Positions 1-6,864 of a stretch of 20,849 nt of DNA are shown in pieces. A model generated the notes under the pieces. That model worked only from the letters and a program-made list of their open reading frames with translations. It did not search any database and had not been told where the DNA came from. The DNA lies in assembly GCA_934591705.1 (NCBI GenBank), contig CAKTPM010000025.1, positions 1 to 20,849 of the forward strand. The letters run 5' to 3'. Positions within the stretch are counted from its first letter, which is position 1; each line of letters starts with the position of its first letter. The translations under genes were made by a program, and so were the position numbers. This DNA is from an uncultured Oscillospiraceae bacterium (GTDB taxonomy: Bacteria; Bacillota; Clostridia; Oscillospirales; Oscillospiraceae).

Positions 1-77
1 TCACCTACATCGTCTCCCGCTTCGTGGACGGCAAGGATTGGCTCCAGAACGCCATGGCCAAGAAGAACGCCCAGTAA
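1..77 (+). CDS. 3' end of an unidentified gene
   Basis: An open frame enters from the left edge (first full codon at 3) and ends with TAA at 75-77, giving the last 24 residues of a protein that ends in NAMAKKNAQ. The composition is mixed hydrophobic and basic with no motif I recognise. It is followed at once by a strong hairpin, as expected of the last gene of a transcription unit. It converges on the aro operon. I cannot assign a family. Confidence 0.6.
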   Translation, partial: TYIVSRFVDGKDWLQNAMAKKNAQ

Positions 78-90
78 AAAACTGCGCCAC

Positions 91-122
91 AAAAGGCGGC
101 TGCCCGCGGGCAGCCGCCTTTT
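91..122. terminator. Bidirectional intrinsic terminator
   Basis: A perfect 32-base palindrome: AAAAGGCGGCTGCCCG followed directly by its reverse complement. The A-run at one end and T-run at the other let it work on both strands. It lies between the convergent partial gene on the left and aroE, the last gene of the shikimate operon, on the right. Confidence 0.85.
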
Positions 123-125
123 CCT

Positions 126-863
126 TCACTTTTCCTCCGCCGGGAGCAGACCCCGGGTAAAGTGCCCGAAGGCCAGCTCCGCCTGGGCCTGCAGGAGGGC
201 CATGCCCCCGATGACGGGGTGGCCCAGGGCCGCCGCCTGCCGCAGAAGGGCGGTGTCCGCCGGGGCGTACACCAGGTCATACACCGTGGCCTCGCGTGCA
301 AGGCGCTCAAGAAACCGAAAGTCCGCAAACTCCCCCTTGCCCGCCATGCCCAAGGGCGTGGCATTCACCAGGAGCTCACAGCGCGCGGCAATGTCCGGCA
401 GCTGTTCCCAGGCCCACATGCCCGCCTGGGGATGGCGGCAGCAGGTGTCCACCCGGACGCCGGCCCCCCGCAGGGCATGGCCCACCGCCCGGGCCGCGCC
501 GCCATTGCCCAGCACCAGAGCCCGTTGGGGCAGAGCCGGGAGAGTCCGCAGAAAGCCGGGGCCATCGGTATTAAAGCCCTTGGCCCTGCCCTCCCGGATC
601 ACCACGGTGTTCACCGCCCCCATGGCGGCGGCGGTTTCCTCCAGCTCGTCCAGAAGGGGCAGGATGCACTCCTTCAGCGGCATGGTGACATTGAAGCCGT
701 CCCAGGCCCCCCCACGGGCGGCGGCCACGAAGCGCGGCAGCTCCTCCGGCGTTACCCGCACCCTCTCATAGGCGCCCCTGAGGCCCGCGCGGTCCAGCAG
801 CGCCGTGTGCAGGGCGGGACTTTGGCTGTGGGCCACCGGGTCGCCGATGACGCACAGCTTCAT
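126..863 (-). CDS. aroE: Shikimate dehydrogenase
   Basis: Reduces 3-dehydroshikimate to shikimate with NADPH. The 245-aa product is a little shorter than the usual 270 or so. Visible motifs: the substrate-binding SQSP at 13-16; NVTMPLK at 58-64 with the catalytic Lys64; GAVNT at 82-86; NTDG at 98-101 with the catalytic Asp100; the nucleotide-binding loop GNGGAAR at 119-125; and the C-terminal GMALLQAQ segment with the substrate Gln. The ATG shares an ATGA overlap with the aroQ stop, and its Shine-Dalgarno (AAGGAGGG) lies in the last aroQ codons, so it is probably translationally coupled. It is the last gene of the operon and is followed by the 91-122 terminator. Confidence 0.95.
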   Translation of the reverse strand: MKLCVIGDPVAHSQSPALHTALLDRAGLRGAYERVRVTPEELPRFVAAARGGAWDGFNVTMPLKECILPLLDELEETAAAMGAVNTVVIREGRAKGFNTDGPGFLRTLPALPQRALVLGNGGAARAVGHALRGAGVRVDTCCRHPQAGMWAWEQLPDIAARCELLVNATPLGMAGKGEFADFRFLERLAREATVYDLVYAPADTALLRQAAALGHPVIGGMALLQAQAELAFGHFTRGLLPAEEK

Positions 864-1291
864 GGTGTTCCCTCCTTCAGCCGCTCCATGGCCGCGCAGT
901 AGCCCTCAAAGCCCCGGCCGGCGATGAACACCCCGCAGGCGGGGGCGGTGACGGACACCTGCCGCCAGGGCTCCCGGGCGGCAATGTCGGAGATGTGCAC
1001 CTCCGCCGCCGGCAGAGGGCTGTCCAGGAGGGCATCGTGGAGGGCGTAGCTGTAATGGGCGTAGGCCCCGGGGTTGATGACGATGGCGTCATAGCGGCCC
1101 GCGGCCTGCTGGATGGCATCGATGAGGGCCCCCTCATGGTTGCTTTGGAAAAAGGCGGCGGTGTCGCCCCGGGCGGCGGCGGTGTCGCCAATAAGTTTAC
1201 ATAATTCTTCATAGGTGCCGGTGCCGTACTGGGCGCTGTCCCGGCGGCCCAGCCGGTTCAGATTGGGCCCGTTGAGGATCAAAAATCGCAT
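860..1291 (-). CDS. aroQ: Type II 3-dehydroquinate dehydratase
   Basis: Dehydrates 3-dehydroquinate to 3-dehydroshikimate; type II enzymes are usually dodecamers. The 143-aa product has the family opening ILNGPNLNRLG (5-15), the lid Arg17 and the catalytic Tyr22 in QYG, then NHEG, NPGAYAHYS and VHISDI. The loop RRDSAQYG replaces the common REPxxYG. An upstream ATG in the same frame would add six residues, but GGAGG sits about 9 bases before the ATG of MRFLIL, so that start is preferred. The 5' end overlaps aroK by 13 bases and the 3' end overlaps aroE by 4. Confidence 0.95.
   Translation of the reverse strand: MRFLILNGPNLNRLGRRDSAQYGTGTYEELCKLIGDTAAARGDTAAFFQSNHEGALIDAIQQAAGRYDAIVINPGAYAHYSYALHDALLDSPLPAAEVHISDIAAREPWRQVSVTAPACGVFIAGRGFEGYCAAMERLKEGTP
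1194..1204 (-). repeat. TTATGTWAACT motif, copy 1 (in aroQ)
   Basis: TTATGTAAACT on the aroQ coding strand, read as TTA TGT AAA CTT (codon phase 0), followed by T. It is an AT island in GC-rich coding DNA and one of six copies in the window. Confidence 0.8.
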
Positions 1292-1773
1292 AGCTCCTCC
1301 CTCCACCACCGGGCGGCGGCCTGGGCCGCCTGCTCTACCGTTGGTTCTCTGATGATATGATCTGCCGCCGCCAAATAGAGCTGCCGCCGCTCCCGGCTCA
1401 GCTCCGCGAGGGTATGGGCGGCCATCAGGGGGCGGCCCGCCGCCTCAAAAGTTAACATAATATCTTCCACCGAGCGATCCAAAAAGATCACCTTCGCCTT
1501 TTGCAGAGCCCGGCGGTTTTCCTCCAGGAGCACCGCGCCGCCGCCGGTGGCGATGACGGCGCCGTCCTGAGAGAGCAGCTGCTCCAGGCAGGCGGCCTCC
1601 CGGTGGCGGAACCAGCACTCCCCCTCCAAGGCGAAGATGGTGGGGATGGGCATCCCCGCGCGGCGCTCCACCTGGTCGTCACAGTCGAAAAAGGGCATCC
1701 CCAGAAGCGCCGCCGCGGCCCGGCCCACGGTGGTCTTGCCGCTGCCGGGCAGGCCGATGAACGCTAGATTCAT
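1279..1773 (-). CDS. aroK: Shikimate kinase
   Basis: Phosphorylates shikimate at the 3-hydroxyl using ATP. The 164-aa product has the expected length. Visible: Walker A GLPGSGKTT at 7-15; the FDCD motif (Asp30, Asp32) for Mg and shikimate; EGECWFRHRE at 50-59 with Arg56 contacting substrate; GGG at 77-79; and the lid Arg114 in GRPLM. The start has an ATGA overlap with the aroC stop, and the Shine-Dalgarno GGGAGGAG is made from the last codons of aroC. It is a nucleoside monophosphate kinase fold. Inside it lies one copy of the TTATGTWAACT motif. Confidence 0.95.
   Translation of the reverse strand: MNLAFIGLPGSGKTTVGRAAAALLGMPFFDCDDQVERRAGMPIPTIFALEGECWFRHREAACLEQLLSQDGAVIATGGGAVLLEENRRALQKAKVIFLDRSVEDIMLTFEAAGRPLMAAHTLAELSRERRQLYLAAADHIIREPTVEQAAQAAARWWREELCDF
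1450..1460 (-). repeat. TTATGTWAACT motif, copy 2 (in aroK)
   Basis: TTATGTTAACT on the aroK coding strand, split as TT ATG TTA ACT (motif starts at the second base of an ATT codon), followed by T. It lies 256 bases from copy 1 in the same orientation but a different codon phase. Confidence 0.8.
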
Positions 1774-2972
1774 GCCTGCTCCTCCCGGCTCAGGGCCAGC
1801 AGCAGTTCATAGAGCCGCCGCACCTGCGCGCGGCGCTCCGGCAGGAGCTCACCCCGGCTTTGGAGGACTTCTTCTTCCCGGGCGGGATCCTGCACGGCAA
1901 GGCCGTGGGCCCGCTTGTAGGCGCCGATGCGCCCGGCCATGTCCATGCGCCGGGCAAAGATCCCCACAAGCTCCCGGTCGATGGCGTCCAGCTCCCGGCG
2001 CAGGTCGGTGAGGTCATCCTCCGGAGGCAGCAGCTCCGCCAGGGCCAGGGCCGCAGCGGCCTCCACCACCGGGGCCGCCCTCAGGGCGATGCAGGCATCG
2101 TGCCGGCCGGTGACGGTCAGAGTGGTGTCCTCTCCGGCGGAGAGATCCACCGTGGGCTGTTCCTTGGCGATGGACGGCGTGGGCCGGAAGGTGACGGTGC
2201 ATACAAGGGGCATCCCGGTGGTGATGCCGCCGCTGACGCCGCCGCTGCGGTTGGTGGTATAGACAGGCCGGCCCCGCTCCATGTGGAGGGCATCGTTGGC
2301 GGCGCTGCCGCGCATGTCCGCAAACGCCTCCCCCGCACCGAAACCCACGGCCTTGACGCCGGGGATGGCGAAGAGGTGCCGGGCAAGCTCGCTGTCCGCC
2401 GCCTCGGCCCAGCCGAAGCCGCCCAGCCCCGCCGGGAGGCCCGTGACGGTGCAGCAAACGCAGCCGCCCACGCTGTCCCCCGCCGCCTTGGCGGCTTTCG
2501 CCTTTTCCCGCAGGGCGTCCTCCGCCGCCACATGGGCGCTGACGGTGATGCCCCTTTCCCGCAAAAGCGTTTGGGCGATGGCCCCCGCCGCCACCAGGGG
2601 GGCGGTGAGCCGGCCGGAATGGCGGCCGCCGCCGCGATAGTCGTTAAAGCCCCGGGACTTGACCCAGGCGGCATAGTCCGCATGGCCGGGGCGGGGGGTA
2701 TTTCGCAGGGCCTCATAGTCACCGGGGCGGGTATCCCGGTTATAGAACACCGCCACCAGGGGATCCCCGGTGGTACGGCCCCGGAACACGCCGCTGAGGT
2801 ATGTCGGGATGTCCGCCTCCCGGCGGGCCGTGGCGGTCTCGCCGCCGCTTTGCCGCCGCAGGAGCTGGGCGGCGATAAAATCATCATCCAGCCGCAGCCC
2901 CGCCGGGACGCCCTCCAGCAGGACGCCCACCACCGGGCCGTGGGATTCGCCGAACAAGGTATAGCGCAGCAT
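1770..2972 (-). CDS. aroC: Chorismate synthase fused to an AroQ-class chorismate mutase domain
   Basis: A 400-aa protein with two domains. Residues 1-318 are a complete, compact chorismate synthase (EPSP to chorismate, reduced-FMN dependent), with GESHGP at 8-13, RPGHADY at 94-100, GRHSGR at 116-121, the NRSGGVSGGI segment at 241-250, and GRHD at 289-292 near the domain end. Residues 321-400 are an all-helical chorismate mutase (chorismate to prephenate). Aligned to E. coli PheA, its active-site residues are present: Arg325, Arg342, Lys353, Asp362, Arg365, Glu366, Ser395 and Gln399. The frame is unbroken across the join. The start MLRYTLFGESHG has AGAGGAG upstream, overlapping the aroA stop region; a longer in-frame start lies inside aroA and is unlikely. 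See findings for the fusion. Confidence 0.93.
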   Translation of the reverse strand: MLRYTLFGESHGPVVGVLLEGVPAGLRLDDDFIAAQLLRRQSGGETATARREADIPTYLSGVFRGRTTGDPLVAVFYNRDTRPGDYEALRNTPRPGHADYAAWVKSRGFNDYRGGGRHSGRLTAPLVAAGAIAQTLLRERGITVSAHVAAEDALREKAKAAKAAGDSVGGCVCCTVTGLPAGLGGFGWAEAADSELARHLFAIPGVKAVGFGAGEAFADMRGSAANDALHMERGRPVYTTNRSGGVSGGITTGMPLVCTVTFRPTPSIAKEQPTVDLSAGEDTTLTVTGRHDACIALRAAPVVEAAAALALAELLPPEDDLTDLRRELDAIDRELVGIFARRMDMAGRIGAYKRAHGLAVQDPAREEEVLQSRGELLPERRAQVRRLYELLLALSREEQA

Positions 2973-2976
2973 TTTC

Positions 2977-4086
2977 TCACTCCTCTGCCCTGCCGCCCAG
3001 GGCGGCATAATCCGCCCAAAAGCGGGGATAGGATTTGCGGACGCACGCGGCATCCGTAAGGGTAAGGGGCGCATCGCAAAACAGCGCCCCGAAGGCCGCC
3101 AAAAAGGCCATGCGGTGATCCCCCCGGGGGTCTAAGACGGCGCCGCCCCGGAGCCGTGCACGGCCCTGGAGCTCCAGCTCCTCCCCTGCCGTGCGCACCT
3201 CCACACCCAGCTGCTCCAGCAGGGCGGCCACGGTGGAGAGCCGGTCTGTCTCCTTGAAGCGCAGAGGGCCGCAATGGGTAAAGCGGGTGGTCTGGCCGGG
3301 CCGCAGGGCCGCCAAAAGCGCCAGCACCGGAAACAGATCCGGGGTGGCGGAGATGTCGATGCACCGGGGCAGGCGGCGGCAATAGTCCGCGATGGCCCGG
3401 TCGGGCTGGGCACTGTCAGGGGAAAGGCCCTCCACGGTGACGGCGGCTCCCAAGGCGTTGGCGGCCAGGTACCAGGCCGCCGCCGACCAGTCCCCCTCCC
3501 TTTCCAGAGGGGCCGGGCGATAGCGCTGCCCCGCCGGGATGAGGTAGGTATCCCCCCGGCGCTCCACGGCGATGCCATAGCGCCGGAGCACGGCGCAGGT
3601 GAGGGCGATATACCCCGCCGACACCCCGGAGGACACCTCCACGGCGGCGGCCTCGCCGCACAGGGGCAGGGCCAGCAATAGGCCGCTGACGGTCTGGGAG
3701 GTCTGCGAGCCGTCCACCCGATGGAGGCCGCCGGCAAGGGGGGCCGTGATCTGCCAGCCCCGGGCGGTGCGCACCGCCGGCAGCCCCGGCGGCACCGGCC
3801 GCTCCAGCAGCCGGGGGGCCCCGGTAAGGGTGCAGCCCAGGCGGCCCATTGCCGCCGCCACCGGCAGCAAAAACCGCAGGGTGGAGCCGCTCTCGCCGCA
3901 GGGGATAAGGGCCTCGCCCCGCCTCAGGGCTCCCAGAGCCGCCTGGGTGGCGGCGATGTCCGCCGCCGGGTCTTCTATCACGGGATATTCCCCGCACAGG
4001 GCCTGGGCGATGAGCTCCCGGTGGAGGCGGCTTTTGCTGTCCGGCGCCGTGACCCGTCCCTCCAGGCGGGCGGGGTAGAGCTTCAC
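2977..4086 (-). CDS. aroA: 3-phosphoshikimate 1-carboxyvinyltransferase (EPSP synthase)
   Basis: Transfers enolpyruvyl from PEP to shikimate 3-phosphate. At 369 aa it is shorter than the usual 420-440, with trimmed loops but both halves of the inside-out barrel. Visible: PDSKSRLHR at 15-23 (Lys18 for PEP), GESGSTLR at 64-71 in place of the classical GNAGTAMR, SQTSQTVSG at 127-135, ATPD with the catalytic Asp250, KETDRLS at 278-284, DHRMA at 323-327, and the C-terminal KSYPRFW. The start is GTG, overlapping the aroB stop as GTGA, with GAGGTGG just upstream. The glyphosate phenotype cannot be read reliably from this loop. Confidence 0.93.
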   Translation of the reverse strand: MKLYPARLEGRVTAPDSKSRLHRELIAQALCGEYPVIEDPAADIAATQAALGALRRGEALIPCGESGSTLRFLLPVAAAMGRLGCTLTGAPRLLERPVPPGLPAVRTARGWQITAPLAGGLHRVDGSQTSQTVSGLLLALPLCGEAAAVEVSSGVSAGYIALTCAVLRRYGIAVERRGDTYLIPAGQRYRPAPLEREGDWSAAAWYLAANALGAAVTVEGLSPDSAQPDRAIADYCRRLPRCIDISATPDLFPVLALLAALRPGQTTRFTHCGPLRFKETDRLSTVAALLEQLGVEVRTAGEELELQGRARLRGGAVLDPRGDHRMAFLAAFGALFCDAPLTLTDAACVRKSYPRFWADYAALGGRAEE

Positions 4087-5120
4087 AGCGCCACCTCGCA
4101 GAGCTTCTGAGGGGACACCGTAAGGAGCTCCGGGCTGCCCACGGCGGGTACCGTGACCACCTGCAGGAGCCGGCCCTGGGCCTTTTTATCCCGGCAGAGG
4201 TATTCCAAGCACTGCTCCCGGCTGCAGTCGATGCGGCTGGGGAGGCCGTATTTCTCCAGCAGGGGCAAAAGCCGGTCATAGACCTCCATGCCGCCGATGC
4301 CGCTGGCGCACTGCCAGCGGAGCATCTGGGCCATGCCCGCCGCCACGGCCTCGCCGTGGGTATAGGTCTCGTAGCCCCCCAGGGCCTCATAGGCGTGGCC
4401 GAAGGTGTGGCCGAAGTTCAGGGCCCGGCGGGGGCCCCGATCCTCCTCATCCTCCTCCACCAGGCGCTTTTTCACCGCAAGGCAGCTTTCGATGAGCCGG
4501 GGCCAATGGGGCGCCTCCGCCATGAGCTGCTGCAAAATGCTCTCGTCGGCGATGAGGCCGTACTTGATGACCTCCGCCACGCCGCTGCGGAGCTGCCGGG
4601 CATCGAGGGTGTCCAGCACTTCGGGATCCACCACCGTCAGCGCCGGCGGATAAAAGGCCCCCAAGAGGTTTTTTCCCTCCGGCAGGTCGATGCCCACCTT
4701 GCCGCCCACGGCGCTGTCCACCTGGGCCAAGAGGGTGGTGGGCACCTGCACGAGCGTTACCCCCCGCAGGAGGGTGGCCGCGGCAAAGCCCGCCAGATCC
4801 CCCACCATGCCGCCGCCTAAGGCCAGGATGCCGTCGGTACGGGTAAAGCCCCGGGCGATGAGGGTCCGGCAGAGCTTTTCATAGGCACCGAGGGTCTTGT
4901 GGGCCTCCCCGGCGGCCACGGTGATCAGCCCCGCCGTAAGGCCCTGCTGGCCCAAGATACCGCAGACCCGCTCCCCATAGAGGGCCGCCACGGCTTCATC
5001 CGCCACCACCGCCCAGCGCAGGGGCCGCAGGGCGCAGAGATACGCCCCCAGGCGGCTGAGGGCTCCCGGCTCTGCCAGCACCTGATAGTCATGCATTTTC
5101 GCCTTGATACACAGTTCCAT
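4083..5120 (-). CDS. aroB: 3-dehydroquinate synthase
   Basis: Converts DAHP to 3-dehydroquinate using NAD and a divalent metal. The 345-aa product has the NAD loop GGGMVGD at 102-108, PTTLLAQVDSAVGGK at 127-141, and the metal ligands Glu183 (AEVIKYG), His238 (NFGHTFGH) and His255 (THGEAV). It is the first gene of the six-gene minus-strand operon, with GGGAGGT about 6 bases before its ATG and a well-formed promoter upstream. DAHP synthase, which makes its substrate, is not in the window. Confidence 0.96.
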   Translation of the reverse strand: MELCIKAKMHDYQVLAEPGALSRLGAYLCALRPLRWAVVADEAVAALYGERVCGILGQQGLTAGLITVAAGEAHKTLGAYEKLCRTLIARGFTRTDGILALGGGMVGDLAGFAAATLLRGVTLVQVPTTLLAQVDSAVGGKVGIDLPEGKNLLGAFYPPALTVVDPEVLDTLDARQLRSGVAEVIKYGLIADESILQQLMAEAPHWPRLIESCLAVKKRLVEEDEEDRGPRRALNFGHTFGHAYEALGGYETYTHGEAVAAGMAQMLRWQCASGIGGMEVYDRLLPLLEKYGLPSRIDCSREQCLEYLCRDKKAQGRLLQVVTVPAVGSPELLTVSPQKLCEVAL

Positions 5121-5153
5121 GGCGTACCTCCCGGAGCAGTTTTTTCCATCCCC

Positions 5154-5182
5154 ATTTTAATCAAAATTTTCCGTTCTGTAAA
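5154..5182 (-). promoter_or_regulatory. Sigma-A-type promoter for the aro operon
   Basis: On the minus strand TTTACA (5177-5182) is followed after exactly 17 bases by TAAAAT (5154-5159). The predicted start near 5147 leaves an untranslated leader of about 27 bases before aroB. No tRNA-dependent or terminator-type leader fits in that space, so attenuation is unlikely. Confidence 0.7.
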
Positions 5183-5204
5183 GGGGAAATCGCCCCGGGG
5201 CCCG

Positions 5205-5233
5205 TTGACAAAGGCCGCCGAATTTTATATGAT
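5205..5233 (+). promoter_or_regulatory. Sigma-A-type promoter for the aldolase gene
   Basis: TTGACA (5205-5210), a 17-base spacer and TATGAT (5228-5233): a consensus -35 and a near-consensus -10. Transcription should start near 5240. It is divergent from the aro promoter, and the two -35 boxes lie about 22 bases apart, close enough for one regulator to affect both. Confidence 0.8.
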
Positions 5234-5259
5234 TACGGGGAATGAAAAGAGGTATGCTT

Positions 5260-5913
5260 ATGGATATGGAATTTCGTGACTTAGTGGCCCGATGCGGCAT
5301 TATCTCCATCTGCCGGCGGCTGTATGGCCAGGCGCTCTATCTTTTGTCCGATGTGCTGGCGGAGGCGGATATCCTGCTGATGGAGGTGACCTTCGACCAG
5401 GAGGACCCCCGGGGCCGGGAGAAGACCGCTGAGGCCATCGCCGCCCTGCACCGGCGGCACCCGGAGATGCGCATCGGCGCGGGCACCGTGCTCACCTGCG
5501 AGGAGGCCCGGCTCGTCCGGGAGGCCGGGGGCTCCTTCATCGTCTCCCCCAACACGGACAGCGAGGTCATCGGCTGCGCCAAGACCCTGGGACTTGCCGC
5601 CGTGCCCGGGGCCATGACCCCCAGCGAGGTGGCGGCGGCGGCCAAGGCGGGGGCCGATGTGGTGAAGCTCTTCCCGGCGGATCACTTGGGCCCGGCCTAT
5701 GTCCGGGAGCTGCGGGCCCCCCTGGGGCACATTCCCCTGCTGGCCACCGGCGGCATCACGGCGCAGAACCTGGCCGACTTCTTGGCCGCCGGATGCATCG
5801 GCGCGGGCATCGGCGGAGCCCTGTGCGACAAAGCCCTTCTGGCGGCAGGCGACCGCCGGGGGCTGCTGGAGCGGGCCCGGGCGCTGCGGAGCATCGTTGC
5901 GCAATATCGGTAA
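5260..5913 (+). CDS. KDPG/KHG aldolase family protein (Eda-like)
   Basis: Class I (Schiff-base) aldolase of the 2-keto-3-deoxy-6-phosphogluconate / 4-hydroxy-2-oxoglutarate family. The 217-aa barrel has Glu42 in MEVTF, GAGT at 73-76, SPNTD at 96-100, the Schiff-base Lys136 in VKLFPA and the phosphate loop ATGGI at 162-166. The position of E. coli Eda Arg49, which binds the substrate carboxylate, appears to be Asp46 here, so the substrate may differ. Start choice: an ATG at 5242 would be almost leaderless given the promoter, whereas ATG 5260 has GAGG about 7 bases upstream. It is a single-gene unit with its own promoter and terminator, and no Entner-Doudoroff partner (edd, kdgK) is adjacent. 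Confidence 0.85.
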   Translation: MDMEFRDLVARCGIISICRRLYGQALYLLSDVLAEADILLMEVTFDQEDPRGREKTAEAIAALHRRHPEMRIGAGTVLTCEEARLVREAGGSFIVSPNTDSEVIGCAKTLGLAAVPGAMTPSEVAAAAKAGADVVKLFPADHLGPAYVRELRAPLGHIPLLATGGITAQNLADFLAAGCIGAGIGGALCDKALLAAGDRRGLLERARALRSIVAQYR

Positions 5914-5933
5914 GCCACAGGAAAAACACCGGG

Positions 5934-5961
5934 AAAGGCGGCCCTTGGGGCCGCCTTTTTT
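5934..5961 (+). terminator. Intrinsic terminator of the aldolase gene
   Basis: AAAGGCGGCCC and its reverse complement form an 11-bp stem around a 3-4 base loop, followed by a run of six T (5956-5961). Confidence 0.9.
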
Positions 5962-5962
5962 C

Positions 5963-5991
5963 TTGCATCCCGGCGGCTTTCTTGGTATAAT
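5963..5991 (+). promoter_or_regulatory. Promoter of thyA-folA
   Basis: TTGCAT (5963-5968), 17 bases, then a perfect TATAAT (5986-5991) preceded by TGG, which makes an extended -10. Predicted transcription starts near 5998, and the Shine-Dalgarno follows almost immediately. Confidence 0.8.
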
Positions 5992-6021
5992 GGGGCCACT
6001 ATGTATGAGGAGGGTCTGCCT

Positions 6022-6852
6022 ATGAGCCGCGCCGACGAGATCTTCAAGGCCAATATCCGGGACATCCTGGAAAACGGCGTTTGGGACACGGATCTGGAGG
6101 TCCGCCCCCGGTGGGAGGATGGGGCCCCCGCCCACACCGTTAAAAAGTTCGGCATCGTCAACCGCTATGACCTGCGCCAGGAGTTCCCCATTCTCACCCT
6201 GCGGCGCACCTACTTTAAGACCTGCATCGACGAGCTTTTGTGGATCTGGCAGCAGAAGTCCAACAACATCCGGGACCTCCGGGGCCATATCTGGGACAGC
6301 TGGGCGGATGAGACCGGCTCCATCGGCAAGGCCTACGGCTATCAGCTGGCCGTGAAGCACCACTACCCCGAGGGGGACATGGACCAGGTGGACCGGGTGC
6401 TCTACGACCTGCGGCACAACCCCGCCTCCCGGCGCATCCTCACCAACATCTATAACTTCCAGGATCTCTCGGAGATGCACCTCTACCCCTGCGCCTATTC
6501 CATGACCTTCAATGTGTCGGGCCATACGCTCAACGCCATTTTGAACCAGCGCTCCCAGGACATGCTGGCAGCCAACAACTGGAATGTGGTGCAGTATGCC
6601 GTGCTGGTGCACATGATGGCCCAGGTCTCCGGCCTGGAGGCCGGGGAGCTGGTGCATGTCATCGCCGACGCCCACATCTACGACCGCCATGTGCCCATCG
6701 TGGAGAAGATGCTGGACAATGACCCCCGGCCTGCGCCGCAGTTCGTGATGGATAAGAGCATCGACGATTTTTACAAATTCACCCGGGACAGCTTTTCCCT
6801 GGCGGGCTATGACCCCCATCCCTTCGAGGACAAGATCCCCGTGGCCATTTAA
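6022..6852 (+). CDS. thyA: Thymidylate synthase (ThyA, divergent Bacillus/phage-type)
   Basis: Methylates dUMP to dTMP with methylene-tetrahydrofolate. The 276-aa product has the nucleophile Cys157 in YPC, the dUMP-phosphate arginines in SRR (136-138) and QRSQD (176-180), Asn188 and HIYDRH (218-223). Its N-terminal half (VRPRWEDGAPAHT, LLWIWQQKSN) matches my recollection of B. subtilis ThyA better than E. coli ThyA. The usual PCH and LGxPFN motifs read PCA and AANNWN. The start is ATG 6022 with GAGGAGGG 7 bases upstream; ATG 6001 would be leaderless. It is followed after 12 bases by folA, the common thyA-folA pairing, since ThyA produces the dihydrofolate that FolA recycles. Confidence 0.93.
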   Translation: MSRADEIFKANIRDILENGVWDTDLEVRPRWEDGAPAHTVKKFGIVNRYDLRQEFPILTLRRTYFKTCIDELLWIWQQKSNNIRDLRGHIWDSWADETGSIGKAYGYQLAVKHHYPEGDMDQVDRVLYDLRHNPASRRILTNIYNFQDLSEMHLYPCAYSMTFNVSGHTLNAILNQRSQDMLAANNWNVVQYAVLVHMMAQVSGLEAGELVHVIADAHIYDRHVPIVEKMLDNDPRPAPQFVMDKSIDDFYKFTRDSFSLAGYDPHPFEDKIPVAI

Positions 6853-6864
6853 GGAGGAAGCGCC

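Noticed and set aside
1860..3059. A 399-codon plus-strand frame inside the aroC region.
   Set aside because: Antisense shadow of the AroC-mutase gene, without motifs.
2973..3074. Longer N-terminus for chorismate synthase.
   Set aside because: It would lie inside aroA; the conserved start MLRYTLFGESHG has its own AGAGGAG.
5242..5259. Earlier ATG for the aldolase, and likewise ATG 6001 for thyA.
   Set aside because: Both sit at the predicted transcription starts, so would be leaderless; the later ATGs have well-placed ribosome binding sites.
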